From the NCBI GenBank assembly GCA_015207585.1, contig JADEWQ010000045.1, positions 1 through 43,131 of the forward strand: a DNA stretch of 43,131 nt, written 5' to 3'. The stretch is from Pleurocapsales cyanobacterium LEGE 06147 (GTDB lineage: Bacteria; Cyanobacteriota; Cyanobacteriia; Cyanobacteriales; Xenococcaceae). Made by a program: the position numbers and the translations under genes. Within the stretch, counting starts at the first letter, position 1. Each line of letters begins with the position of its first letter. Under the pieces are notes generated by a model. That model was not told where the DNA came from. It searched no databases and worked only from the letters and a program-made list of their open reading frames with translations. Positions 9,315 to 18,560 of this stretch are shown piece after piece.

Positions 9315-11613
9315 ATGGCTTTCCAGAATTTAATTGACAAGCAAAAGATTGCAACTGAGAAGATGCAGGAGTTTGGGCAATTAATTCGATATTACCTTCT
9401 CGATCGATCGTCCAACTTGTCGCTTCCACAATTGGTTGGTTCTTGACAGAAGAAGTTTCCTCTTCTACAAGAATAGACTTTACGTCAGAATCTTCTTTTC
9501 CTACAGTCCTTCTTGTTAAAGGCAAAGAAGGATCGGAGACAATTGAGGGTGCAGTCTCTTCTTCAGTTCCTAAGTCTCCTAAAACATCTTCCATAACAAC
9601 TTCTTGGAGAGGATTTGATGGTAATCCGCCACGACCAATATAGTTGAACTGGTTATGAGCAAAATCGGTGCCTGGACCACAACCAGTATAGATTGTATCT
9701 TCTGAAGCTAGAGGAGCTTGCTCTTGTTCGACGATATTAATTTTTGAGTCTACCTCGGGAGTAACTATTTCCACCACTCCATCAGTTCCTAGGTTAGAAC
9801 TAGCTGTAATTTGACTGTCAGGAGCAATAAATAGACCTTGAGTATTAATTTGAATGTTACCCCCTGTTCCTGCAAAAGCATTGGCATCAATCTCACTTCG
9901 ATTCAACAAAACGATAGTATCGGCAGTAATACCAATGTTTCCTCCATCTCCATCTCGAGCAGCAGTAGTAGAAATAGTGCTATCGTCGCGCAATAGGATC
10001 GAATCAGCGGTCAGTGCAATCGATCCACCTTCACCAGAAGCAGTAGTAGCGATAATGCTACCTCCTTGTCTTAAAGTCAATTGAGAAGCATTAATTTGAA
10101 GCTCCCCTGCATTTTCAAGTCCAAAGTTGCTGACAGATATTTGGGCATTATTTTCGATGAGGAGCTTGGGGGTATTAACAACTAAGTTACCGCTTTTACC
10201 ACCAGGTTGTAATTCAGGAGGTACATTTTCAAAGCCAGAGGAAGCAAATAAACCACCATTAAATACTCTGCCACCAATAATAGAAGGGCTGCCGAATAGT
10301 TCGATAGATTTTGTAGCATTGATGGTTAAAGTGCCTGCTTGACCCGCACCGAAAGAAGCCGCTCCTATTATTGAACCATCTCGAACTACTAGTCTGCTCG
10401 TATTAATAGTTAAAGAGCCTCCTGTTCCTTCACCTGCGGTAGAAGTAGTTAGAAGATTAGAGAGTGATAGTGATTCATCCTTACCTGACAATTCAACTAA
10501 ATCCGTAGCATTAATAGTTAAATTACCGCCATTACCTTGACTGAGAGTATCCGTGGAGACAATAGAACCTCTATTAAGAGTAATTTTTTTGGCTTCCATG
10601 GATATATTTCCGCCCGATCTATTTCCGTCATTGCCAGCAATTATTTCTTCAGGGTTTTGATTTTCTTCTATTTGGGTAGCCAAACCACTTCTATCTAAAT
10701 AAATTGATTCTCTGGCAATCATGCGGATATTGCCACCATCTCGCTCGGGAGAAGTAAGGTTTAAAATTCTTGAATTATCTATTATTTCAATATTTTTACC
10801 TTGGAATTGAATTGTACCGCCGAAACCACTAGTATCAACTGTGGTTCCTTGCATCAGTCGAATTTGTCCCAATTCTTCTACTCGATCGTAACTAAACTGC
10901 CAACCATCACTATAAGGCTGTAAATTAACTTGTCCTTCGCCCACTATACTCCCAATCTCTACGCTGCCTGAGTTGGCATTAAGATTCGTCCCTCTAAGCT
11001 CAACATCTCCGCCTACTAAAGCGAGAGTATGACCGGAAGTTACTGCTAATTGAGCAGAGGGAAAACTGACAATTGCTCCTGGTGTTGTTCCGTACTGTAA
11101 ACCAATAGGAATATTTATAGTTAGTAGAGGTGCTGCCAAGGAATCTACTGCACTAAATTGAGTTCCATCAGCAAAAATAATGCTATTAGCTGTCGTTGCG
11201 ATAAACGATCCACCCAAGTTTAATTGAGCATTGGGACCAAAGATAATTCCTGCTGGGTTGAGTAAAAATAAACTAGCATTTCCGTTAGCTTTGAGAATGC
11301 CATCTATGTTTGAAACTGCTCCTCCGGTGATGCGACTGAAGATGTTGTTAATTGCAGGGTTATTATTAAAATAAGCAACAGTACCGGTCGGAACAGAAAA
11401 CTGAGAAAAGCTATGAAATAAATTTGTTTCTACCCGTGTTCCCCCAGTTATCAATTGCTGATTACCCACCTCGTTGATTTGACTACCTAAGGTATCATCA
11501 CTAGTAATTTGAGCTTGAATTGGTAAACTGTATAAATTAAAGCCAAAGCCAATAGCGATTAATGTCCAAATACTTGGCTTGTTTACTAAAACATCAAAAA
11601 TAGAAAAAGACAT
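9298..11613 (-). CDS. Two-partner secretion exoprotein, filamentous-haemagglutinin N-terminal domain
   Basis: A 771-aa secreted protein of the TpsA type. After a signal peptide (about residues 1-34, ending IQAQ) comes the TPS domain with its hallmark block [19 protein letters not shown] near residues 117-136. Residues 250-620 form a repetitive right-handed beta-helix (repeated [30 protein letters not shown]-type turns). A low-complexity acidic linker follows, then a short C-terminal block ([14 protein letters not shown]) common in cyanobacterial members. Known relatives pass the outer membrane through a TpsB/Omp85-type partner, which is not in this window. Start ATG at 11611-11613. It may act as an adhesin or surface fibre. 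Confidence 0.87.
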   Translation of the reverse strand: MSFSIFDVLVNKPSIWTLIAIGFGFNLYSLPIQAQITSDDTLGSQINEVGNQQLITGGTRVETNLFHSFSQFSVPTGTVAYFNNNPAINNIFSRITGGAVSNIDGILKANGNASLFLLNPAGIIFGPNAQLNLGGSFIATTANSIIFADGTQFSAVDSLAAPLLTINIPIGLQYGTTPGAIVSFPSAQLAVTSGHTLALVGGDVELRGTNLNANSGSVEIGSIVGEGQVNLQPYSDGWQFSYDRVEELGQIRLMQGTTVDTSGFGGTIQFQGKNIEIIDNSRILNLTSPERDGGNIRMIARESIYLDRSGLATQIEENQNPEEIIAGNDGNRSGGNISMEAKKITLNRGSIVSTDTLSQGNGGNLTINATDLVELSGKDESLSLSNLLTTSTAGEGTGGSLTINTSRLVVRDGSIIGAASFGAGQAGTLTINATKSIELFGSPSIIGGRVFNGGLFASSGFENVPPELQPGGKSGNLVVNTPKLLIENNAQISVSNFGLENAGELQINASQLTLRQGGSIIATTASGEGGSIALTADSILLRDDSTISTTAARDGDGGNIGITADTIVLLNRSEIDANAFAGTGGNIQINTQGLFIAPDSQITASSNLGTDGVVEIVTPEVDSKINIVEQEQAPLASEDTIYTGCGPGTDFAHNQFNYIGRGGLPSNPLQEVVMEDVLGDLGTEEETAPSIVSDPSLPLTRRTVGKEDSDVKSILVEEETSSVKNQPIVEATSWTIDREGNIELIAQTPASSQLQSFACQLNSGKPSMDKP

Positions 11614-11874
11614 TGCTTCAGCAGTATAAAATTCTGAAGCAATGGTAACCTATTCAAGCTCAGAGAGGTATAATTTCTACTACTCGTTCGGCATATTCTA
11701 AGACAATTTAGCTCATCGAACTAAAAGATTAATTGGTACTTAAAATTTTGTTTTCCGTTATCAGTTTGCCATTGTTAACGGTATGAATTGAGATACAAGC
11801 AGGACAAACAGAGAATGTAACCGATATAAATCAATTAAGTTAACTTCCCCTTTTCTATCCTTACATCTTTAAAA
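11614..11874. promoter_or_regulatory. Leader region of the exoprotein gene
   Basis: 261 bp between the 62-aa peptide gene and the exoprotein gene, both on the minus strand. I see no terminator hairpin with a U-tract after the peptide gene, so readthrough into the exoprotein gene is possible. No promoter could be fixed by eye. Confidence 0.3.
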
Positions 11875-12063
11875 CTACCAACGGCAAAAGCCCGGCCAAG
11901 CAGTACAAAAAGATGAGGTAGTAGCTTCTTTGATTTGCTCTTGAGCAGATTGCGATGGCTGAGCATTGGGTTCTGCGGTCAATTGCTCATTTACTGCTTG
12001 AGCTGGTAAAACGCTGAGGCTAATAGCAGTTACAGATAATAATGTATTGATTAGTTGTTTCAT
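11875..12063 (-). CDS. Small secreted peptide with two cysteines
   Basis: A 62-aa precursor. Residues 1-23 form a clear Sec signal peptide (hydrophobic core LLSVTAISLSVLPAQA). A Gln/Pro/Ser-rich linker follows, and the C-terminus ends SFCTAWPGFCRW. The two Cys are six residues apart, so after export a small disulfide loop around Trp-Pro-Gly is plausible. AAGGAA seven bases before the ATG supports translation. It sits upstream of the exoprotein gene on the same strand and after 1.3 kb without genes. I do not know the family; it could be a signalling peptide, a toxin-like peptide or just a small envelope protein. Confidence 0.6.
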   Translation of the reverse strand: MKQLINTLLSVTAISLSVLPAQAVNEQLTAEPNAQPSQSAQEQIKEATTSSFCTAWPGFCRW

Positions 12064-12818
12064 TGCTTTCCTTAAAGTTTGCTCTGCTAATTAAATTGAC
12101 TGAGTTGAAATGACCGTGATTTTCTAGTTATTTACTAGAGAAATGGGCAAGAAAAATCATGAAATAAATCCAATCAGCATAAAGAAATAATAAAGTAATT
12201 AAACAAATCCATCTGTGATGTCGATCGCCTTAGCTATTGATACTAATTTTTGGTAATTCATGATTAGTATCATGCTCTTTATGAAAGCAAAGACATCAAT
12301 GATAGATTGAACTTCATCAATTCTTATACCTCAATCGGTAATCAGTGCAAAGATAAATTAAAATCTTGCATTTCTTAGCCTCAATTTGATGTTTTTATTT
12401 TGCTTTATGAAAACTCAGTCACAATCAGAAAAAGCACTGAAAAATATTTAGTAAATCTTGTATTTAATAGCGGTTTATACTGAATAAATATATCCAAAAT
12501 CAAAGATATCCTTGGCAAACCAAGAAATTTAACTGTTTTTAGCTTGCTAACTCTCCAGGATTCACTTGCAGGAAAAGGCAATAAAACTATGAAATCTCAG
12601 AGTACAGTCTAGATTAGACAAATGCTCAATAGCATTTTAGGAATGATTTCTTTTCTATTTGAGCTGGGCTAGCTAAGAGGATGTCTGAAAAGTAGATTCA
12701 GCTCAGTTTTAAGTTTTTCGCTCCCCCTAAATCCCCCTTACAAAGGGTAGAGCTGTTGCCAAGTCCAATAAATTAATGATTTTAGAAGATAAAGGGATGG
12801 GGAACTGGGGTAATGGGT

Positions 12819-12854
12819 AAATTAACCTAAATTAGCTTTTTTTTAGGTTAATTT
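12819..12854. repeat. 13-bp perfect inverted repeat
   Basis: Arms AAATTAACCTAAA (12819-12831) and TTTAGGTTAATTT (12842-12854) flank a 10-base loop. It lies in the gene-free region and is not next to a gene end, so a terminator role is not supported; it may be part of a repeat element. Confidence 0.6.
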
Positions 12855-12943
12855 AGTTTTTAACCTTTTTCTAAGTATTCTGGTTAAATCAACTGAAATT
12901 ACTAAAAATCCGTTAACTGACACAAATTATTGTTGACTAAATC

Positions 12944-13045
12944 ATCTGAGAATCTAGCGTATTTGGGGAAAATTCCCCGATTCTTTTCCCCCCTTGACAA
13001 GGGGGGCTAGGGGGGATCGAATGTAGCAAATAAGACTTCTCAGAT
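12944..13045. repeat. MITE-like palindromic element
   Basis: A 102-bp segment bounded by 9-bp perfect terminal inverted repeats ATCTGAGAA (12944-12952) and TTCTCAGAT (13037-13045). Inside are two nested hairpins: GGGGAA/TTCCCC (12965-12978) and CCCCCC/GGGGGG around TTGACAA (12988-13006), followed by CTAGGGGGGATCGA. C/G-tract repeats of this sort are widespread in cyanobacterial intergenic DNA. No clear target-site duplication is visible. Confidence 0.55.
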
Positions 13046-13389
13046 AACCTCTAAGGCTCATAATTTCAATGGGGCAATATTTTATATTTTCTAAAGGTTT
13101 AGCAGTCAAATATCTATCTTATTAGCGATCGCCAGTTAAGTTAGTGGTTAGCTAAAAGCATTAATCATGAATTTAAAAGTAAAACAAAATTATATAGTTT
13201 TCTCTAGCACTGGATATTGAAGATGTAATGCTGATTTCGATTACACCTAAGATTATTGTTGATACGATTGACTTACAGTGACTTTCATCAAGATCCCGCC
13301 AACAGGCTAGTTGTGGCTACAGAAAGAATGAACGACTGTCCACTTGCAACAGCAGATAGAGAGATACTAAAACTACGGCAACATCAAAC

Positions 13390-13460
13390 TCCCCAGGTAG
13401 GATTCGAACCTACGACCAATCGGTTAACAGCCGACCGCTCTACCACTGAGCTACTGAGGA
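13390..13460 (-). tRNA. trnN-GUU: tRNA-Asn (GUU)
   Basis: The reverse complement folds as a 71-nt tRNA: acceptor TCCTCAG/CTGGGGA (one T-G pair), D arm GCTC-AGTGGTA-GAGC, anticodon stem GTCGG/CCGAT with loop CTGTTAA giving anticodon GTT, and T arm GTAGG-TTCGAAT-CCTAC. The CCA end is not encoded. It stands alone between the repeat-rich region and a forward-strand gene. Confidence 0.96.
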
Positions 13461-13601
13461 ACGTTAGCAACGATTATCTATAATAGCGAGAAAAAAATCC
13501 CTTGACAAGTACTTCCGTAGATTTTTTTCGCAATTTTTAGTCTACCGATCCATCCGATATTAGAGATATCTTAGGAATGTTAGATAAATTTATAACTCTT
13601 C

Positions 13602-14081
13602 ATGCTCGCCCATTATCGTAAAAGCGTTTGTCTATCCCTTTTTTCTACCAACTTGCCTGTCGGAGAGCAGTTCGACAGTACGGCTTACATATATCAAAAA
13701 GATCGAGAGAAGTTTCATTTGTTATTAAATCTACACAATATTTCGCCGTCATCTTTCACTGTTTCCACTCGCAAAGAAGCTAATTCTAAAAAAGGATTGC
13801 TGTGGCTAGAAATTTCTCCTTATCGAGTAATCATGACGATGCAGAGAAATGAAAGTCTTAGTTACCGTCATTTCTGGGAAGCAGGGATTTATGGAGTGAG
13901 TCGCTACTGGCTCAATGGCAATCCGCCAAAAACAAGCGGCTCTTTGCGATTGCGTAACTATACTCGTTATTTAAAATTAGACGGTTGTCCCTTACCAACA
14001 AATTTAAGAATAGAGTACGAATTGTGGTCGGGTAAATTACCTTTGGGGTCTTATAATTTACATCTTGATATTAATTGCTAG
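13602..14081 (+). CDS. Protein of unknown function
   Basis: A 159-aa protein without signal peptide or membrane segment. It is rich in aromatic and basic residues, with strand-like segments (GLLWLEISPYRVIMTM, LRIEYELWSGKLPLGSYNLHLDI) that suggest a compact beta domain. I do not recognise a family. ATG at 13602 is the first start; the true start could lie a few codons in, because the first 20 residues look less ordered. It precedes the SLC13-type carrier gene by 51 bp on the same strand. Confidence 0.55.
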   Translation: MLAHYRKSVCLSLFSTNLPVGEQFDSTAYIYQKDREKFHLLLNLHNISPSSFTVSTRKEANSKKGLLWLEISPYRVIMTMQRNESLSYRHFWEAGIYGVSRYWLNGNPPKTSGSLRLRNYTRYLKLDGCPLPTNLRIEYELWSGKLPLGSYNLHLDINC

Positions 14082-14132
14082 CAATCAATACAGCGATCGC
14101 TAAAGAAAGTCGATCTTTTTTAATCAAGCCGA

Positions 14133-15923
14133 ATGTCTATTGTTTTAACTCTGAGCGTTTTAACGCTAGCTCTAATCGCTTTTATGTTTGAGTGGCTACC
14201 TATCGATCTGACAGCACTCGTGGTTGCCGTTGTCTTGATGTTATTGGGTTTGGTTACGCCAGAAGAGGGAATTGCTGGTTTTGGTAATTCAGCCACGATT
14301 ACGGTGATGGCGATGTTTATTCTCAGTGCTGGCATTACTCGTACTGGTGCAATTCAAGTAATCAGAGACTGGCTGATGCAATGGGGAGGAAAGCGAATTT
14401 CGCAGCAAATCTTAGTTATGGGTTTGCTTGTCGGTCCTATCAGCGCGTTTATCAACAATACTGCCGTGGTAGCTATTTTTTTACCCATTATTGAGGATTG
14501 GTGTAGAAAACAAAATATTTCTGCTTCTAAACTTTTAATGCCCCTCTCGTATGTCTCTATCTTGGGTGGCACGCTTACCTTAATCGGTACTTCCACTAAT
14601 ATTTTAGCCAGTGGCTTATCCCAACAACTGGGTTATGGACAATTCCAATTATTTCAATTTACGGGATTGGGAATAATTGTTTTTTTAGTAGGAATATTTT
14701 ATTTAGCTTTTTTTGCTCCGAGAATTTTACCCAATCGCAAAAAACCGAGTAGCGGTTCGCTCAGTCAAGATTATGGTTTAAAAGACTATGTTACCGAGGT
14801 TGTAGTTACGTCTCGTTCGAGTTTGATCGGACAAACTTTACGCCAAAGCGAGATTCAACGCAAGTTCGATTTAGACATACTTGAGTTAATCCATAATGGC
14901 AGCCATTTCCCTCAACCAATTGCAGATAAGATTATCAGTGCAGGAGATATTCTCATCGTCCATGGCAGTCGGGAAGATTTGCTAAGTATCAAAGATCAGA
15001 GAGGACTGGAAATATTACCGGATGTTAAGTTCAATAATGGATCTCTGGAAACAGAACTAAATACTGGGGAAGAAAAGATTGGCGAAGTTTTGATTCTGTC
15101 TAATTCCCGCTTAATTGGTTCTACTCTTAAAGATTTACGCTTTCGTCAACGTTATAACGCAACGGTATTAGCTATTCGTCGCGGACAAGAGTTGTTGCGA
15201 GAAAGATTGGGGAAAGTTCCCTTACGTTTCGGCGATTTATTGTTAGTACAAGGTCCCAAACAAAGTTTTTTGGGGTTGCAAACCACCCGAGAGTTACTGG
15301 TAATCGAACAGCGAGATGTGGAAAATTTACGAATGGATAAGGCAAAAATCGCTGTGGCTATCTGTGTAGGGGTAGTTGCTGTTGCTGCTATTAATTTGAT
15401 TCCTATTCTTGTCAGTGCTTTGGCAGGAGCGATCTTGATGGTATTAACTGGCTGTCTCAAACCAGGGGAAATTTACGGTGCGATTCGCTGGGATGTAATT
15501 TTCCTTTTAGCTGGATTGATTCCTTTAGGAACGGCAATGGAGAATTCTGGTGCAACCCAATGGCTGGCAAAACCTATCCTAACTGCAGGTAGTAATTTAT
15601 CTGGTTATTGGATTTTATTGTTTTTCTACATCGCTACTTCTATACTGACATCGATTCTTTCTAATAATGCCGCAGTCTTACTAATGATTCCGATTGGCGT
15701 TGAGGTAGCTAAATTTCTCAGTTTAAATCCTTTGGGAATTATGTTTGCAATTACTTTTGCTGCTTCTAATAGTTTTATGACCCCAATTGGTTATCAGACC
15801 AATACTATGGTGTATAGTCCTGGGGGATATAGATTTATTGATTTTATTCGATTGGGAACACCTCTTAGCCTTCTAATGGCAGTAGTTACGCCATTGTTTA
15901 TTTTGTTGCTTTATGGGTTGTAG
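14133..15923 (+). CDS. SLC13/DASS-type anion permease with two RCK_C domains
   Basis: A 596-aa inner-membrane carrier. Residues 1-195 hold the first half of the transmembrane bundle, including NNTAVVAIFLPI near residue 108 and LGGTLTLIGTSTNI near residue 146. Two soluble TrkA/RCK_C domains follow (about 215-285 and 310-378, each ending in a GDxLLVxG-type strand). Residues 400-596 hold the second half with SNNAAVLLMIPIGVE and SFMTPIGYQTN. This split architecture is typical of bacterial SLC13 permeases for sulfate or dicarboxylates. Which anion is moved is not evident. Start ATG at 14133; length is normal. Confidence 0.88.
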   Translation: MSIVLTLSVLTLALIAFMFEWLPIDLTALVVAVVLMLLGLVTPEEGIAGFGNSATITVMAMFILSAGITRTGAIQVIRDWLMQWGGKRISQQILVMGLLVGPISAFINNTAVVAIFLPIIEDWCRKQNISASKLLMPLSYVSILGGTLTLIGTSTNILASGLSQQLGYGQFQLFQFTGLGIIVFLVGIFYLAFFAPRILPNRKKPSSGSLSQDYGLKDYVTEVVVTSRSSLIGQTLRQSEIQRKFDLDILELIHNGSHFPQPIADKIISAGDILIVHGSREDLLSIKDQRGLEILPDVKFNNGSLETELNTGEEKIGEVLILSNSRLIGSTLKDLRFRQRYNATVLAIRRGQELLRERLGKVPLRFGDLLLVQGPKQSFLGLQTTRELLVIEQRDVENLRMDKAKIAVAICVGVVAVAAINLIPILVSALAGAILMVLTGCLKPGEIYGAIRWDVIFLLAGLIPLGTAMENSGATQWLAKPILTAGSNLSGYWILLFFYIATSILTSILSNNAAVLLMIPIGVEVAKFLSLNPLGIMFAITFAASNSFMTPIGYQTNTMVYSPGGYRFIDFIRLGTPLSLLMAVVTPLFILLLYGL

Positions 15924-15944
15924 TATCTGCGATTATTCTGTAGT

Positions 15945-17012
15945 TTAATCCGAGACCATCGAGCAGTAAGCTAAGAGAAGGGTGATACAGTTAGCGATCG
16001 CACCTAGATGAGCGATTTCGTAACCGTGAGTATTAGCAGTAGGAAATCCCAAACAAGCTGCCCGCGCTACGTGACCGAATTTCATGGCAATGGAGGCATC
16101 ACTGCCAAAACCGCTAATCGTAGCAAATTGTAGGGGAATACCTTTTGTTGCTGCCGCTTTTAGTAATTGAGAATTTAAATTTTCATCATAAATTCCATAA
16201 CCGTCTTGAGAGAGCAGCACGGGTGCTTTTCCTTCTTGAATGGGATATTCCTCAGAAAGAGGACAAACTTTTAAAGCAATTAATGCATCGAGATCGTGGT
16301 TTTGAGTAAAATATAATGCCCCAATTGCACCTACTTCTTCCTTTGCTGAAGCAACTAAATAAACATCAACCGCTGGTTGTCTTAGATGTTCTGCTAATGC
16401 TAATAAGATAGCCACAGCAGCTTTGTTATCCAGGGTATAGCTAGCAATATACTCTTTGAGACGAATTGGCTGTTTGCGGTGCTTTCCTACAACTACCCGA
16501 CTGCCAGGACGTATTCCTGCTACTTCTAATTCACCGAGACTGCGCTTAGTTTCTACCCAAACATTTTCCCATAACAGAGGTGCATCTACTTGTTGTGTTT
16601 TCTGAGGCGATTCGTGGGAAACATGACGGGAACCAAAAGAGAGGATACCGCTAATAGTCTCTTCGTCCCCTAAAATATCGACTACTCCTTCTCCATATAT
16701 CCAAGGAAAAGATCCTCCCAGCTTCCGCACTTGCAAACATCCTTTCTCGTCAATAGATTTGACAATTGCTCCAATTTCGTCTTTGTGTCCGGTAATGGCA
16801 ATAGCTTTTTCTGGATCTCGCCCTTCAATTCGGGCAATAATATTTCCCGCTCGATCTTGCCAAGTTTCTACTCCCAAAGCGGTAAAACGACTGAGTAAGA
16901 GTTGGTCGATTTCTTCTTCTACGCCGCTAGGAGAATGATGCAACACCAATTCGGCGATCGTCTCATATAAGCTATCGTAATCTACTAAAGGCTTTTTGCC
17001 ATTTGATTCCAT
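15945..17012 (-). CDS. M42-family metallopeptidase
   Basis: A 355-aa cytosolic aminopeptidase-like protein if read from the ATG at 17010-17012. An upstream ATG at 17084 would add 24 residues that do not look like the family. Visible blocks are ITGHKDEIGAIV (metal His), YTLDNKAAVAILL (bridging Asp), AKEEVGAIGALYF (catalytic Glu and a metal Glu) and PTANTHGYEIAH (last metal His). The segment expected to give the remaining acidic metal ligand reads ALKVCPLS, with Lys where an acidic residue is usual, so activity should be checked. M42 enzymes bind two metals and often form dodecamers. It converges with the SLC13-type permease, whose stop is 21 bp away. Confidence 0.8.
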   Translation of the reverse strand: MESNGKKPLVDYDSLYETIAELVLHHSPSGVEEEIDQLLLSRFTALGVETWQDRAGNIIARIEGRDPEKAIAITGHKDEIGAIVKSIDEKGCLQVRKLGGSFPWIYGEGVVDILGDEETISGILSFGSRHVSHESPQKTQQVDAPLLWENVWVETKRSLGELEVAGIRPGSRVVVGKHRKQPIRLKEYIASYTLDNKAAVAILLALAEHLRQPAVDVYLVASAKEEVGAIGALYFTQNHDLDALIALKVCPLSEEYPIQEGKAPVLLSQDGYGIYDENLNSQLLKAAATKGIPLQFATISGFGSDASIAMKFGHVARAACLGFPTANTHGYEIAHLGAIANCITLLLAYCSMVSD

Positions 17013-17425
17013 ATCTTTAGTTTTTTCAATAGGTAAGACTTTTTCGATCGGGTTTGGAAACAAGTCAAGCAAAATTGAAATCAAGCTCGTTATTGAAGAC
17101 TCAGTTTTAGTTTTTCTAAACTTTTCTCATTTAAATTTAAGCTTAATCTAGCTAGAAAACAAACCTAAGAGTTACGCAGTGAAAGAAAAATTAGAGGTTT
17201 TGCAGAAGTAAAGTTAGTGACCAGTCAACAGTCATCAGCAGAGAGTGTAAATAAAAACTGATGACTGATAACTGAAAACTATTTTAACTGTTCTTCATTT
17301 CCCCTTAACCGATAAGTATTAAAGGATGACCAAATTCCCTGATTATGCGTAAGTTCTAGTTTTTTCTCGGAATAGTGAAAGCACTGCGCTTCCTGCGCTG
17401 GAAATAAATTCCCGCGCCAGCGCAC
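17013..17425. other. Intergenic region with inverted repeats
   Basis: About 410 bp upstream of the peptidase and downstream of the PEP-CTERM gene. It holds the 10-bp inverted repeat CAGTCATCAG/CTGATGACTG (17229-17238/17258-17267); the related string AAAACTGATGACTGAAAACTG occurs again near 24974, marking a short interspersed repeat. Near the PEP-CTERM stop there is a G+C-rich hairpin TGCGCTGG/CCAGCGCA. Confidence 0.5.
17394..17424 (-). terminator. Possible terminator hairpin of the PEP-CTERM gene
   Basis: Arms TGCGCTGG (17394-17401) and CCAGCGCA (17417-17424) with a 15-base loop lie directly after the stop codon of the minus-strand PEP-CTERM gene. There is no U-tract on the downstream side, so this is a stem-loop of uncertain function. 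Confidence 0.35.
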
Positions 17426-18118
17426 TCAAACCTTTTGGCGACGAGACGTAGCCAATGCTGCACCTACTAATCCTAAACCTAGTAAAGTAGCAGGTTCGGG
17501 AACAGGTTGAGTGGTGAACAAACCACCAGAAAAAGCCAGATTATTTACCAAACCTCCGCTACTGAGAGTCGTTTGAACATTAGTAACGTTTGTATTGTTA
17601 ACTTGGAAAGTTAGATTACCTTGTCCTTTAGATGTAGTTCCATCAGTACTGGTAAAGAATCCAGATAATGCTAAGTCAATAGCTACGTTGGCACCACTTT
17701 GTTTCAGTCCGTAGCTAGCGGACTGCAAAGTAAACGTATTGATTCCGTCTATTATTGAGGTAGCATCACCAGGAGTCAGACCAATTACACCTGGAAGAAG
17801 AGTATGACCAAAATCAAGAAAAGGATTGTCTGCTTGGAAAGGAGAACTAAAGGAGATAATATTACCTATGTTTGCCGTGTTAAACCCTTTGAAACTATCT
17901 GTTTGAGCAGAGAGTGCAATTGGTGTTATGGGCTGAGGCGAAAAAGTTAAAGCGTTACTAGATAATGTAACCAAGCTATTTCCTGTTGGAACAGTAAAGC
18001 CACCATTTAGCTGAAACTCACCTATTAATGCGGCTGCATTAGCAGAACCAGTCAAAGCAAAAAAGCCAACAGTAGCAAAAGGAATTGTAGCAAGAGAACC
18101 AATAAGTGTTTTATTCAT
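17426..18118 (-). CDS. PEP-CTERM sorting-domain protein
   Basis: A 230-aa exported protein. Residues 1-28 are a signal peptide (core IPFATVGFFALTGSANAAA). The mature part is low in Cys and charge and looks beta-rich. The C-terminus is a classic PEP-CTERM tripartite signal: PEPATLLG, a hydrophobic helix and the basic end SRRQKV. Known family members are anchored and then cleaved by exosortase and are often exopolysaccharide-associated; no exosortase is in this window. Start ATG at 18116-18118. Confidence 0.88.
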   Translation of the reverse strand: MNKTLIGSLATIPFATVGFFALTGSANAAALIGEFQLNGGFTVPTGNSLVTLSSNALTFSPQPITPIALSAQTDSFKGFNTANIGNIISFSSPFQADNPFLDFGHTLLPGVIGLTPGDATSIIDGINTFTLQSASYGLKQSGANVAIDLALSGFFTSTDGTTSKGQGNLTFQVNNTNVTNVQTTLSSGGLVNNLAFSGGLFTTQPVPEPATLLGLGLVGAALATSRRQKV

Positions 18119-18560
18119 GGAAATTATTCTTGTGTTTAAAAAATAATTGTGATTATTTGTCTGTGTGTAAGTACGTATCGGTAATTACGTATCTTGTCCT
18201 AAGATATTCAATTTAATAAATAATGAAAAGAGGTAACACTACTTTTTAGTAAAAGCTTTAAATTCAACTATTTTTATTTGATATTTTCATGAATTAATAG
18301 CCAATAATTTAGAGAGATGCTATTGTTTGTTACTATTTTAATTTTTGAATAGCAATGCAATTTAATTGTGAGAGGATTTCTGAATAGTTAAAAATTATGC
18401 AAAACGTCTCAGCATAATTCGCATCATAGCAACCTGAATTATCGTCTTATACTAATTTTAAAAATTATTGCTACACATCAATCTCCGCATCCCCGTGTTT
18501 GGAGCGTCAATCTTATTTATAACTATTCGAGCGGACTCGATTCAGACATCCTCTCACTAC
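18119..18560. other. Intergenic region between PEP-CTERM gene and argS
   Basis: 442 bp of A+T-rich DNA containing the PEP-CTERM promoter side and the argS 3' side. I see no RNA gene, repeat or strong terminator in it. Confidence 0.4.

Larger units (their letters stand above)
12064..13389. other. Long gene-free region with interspersed repeats
   Basis: 1.3 kb without a credible coding frame. The left half is plain A+T-rich DNA. From about 12676 to 13051 it contains fragments of a short repeat family (GAGGATGTCTGAAAAGT at 12677-12693; an inverted relative ending at 13051), C/G-tract hairpins and a 13-bp inverted repeat, described separately. A decayed mobile element or MITE cluster is the best reading. 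Confidence 0.55.

Noticed and set aside
9443-10342. Several forward frames of 66-76 codons
   Set aside because: Antisense to the repetitive exoprotein gene, which keeps opposite frames open by periodic codon use.
13256-13483. 75-codon forward frame with VGFEPTTNRLTADRSTTELLR
   Set aside because: This is the antisense translation of the tRNA-Asn gene, a well-known artefact.
15152-15460. 102-codon minus-strand frame
   Set aside because: Antisense shadow of the SLC13-type carrier; no ribosome site or recognisable domain.
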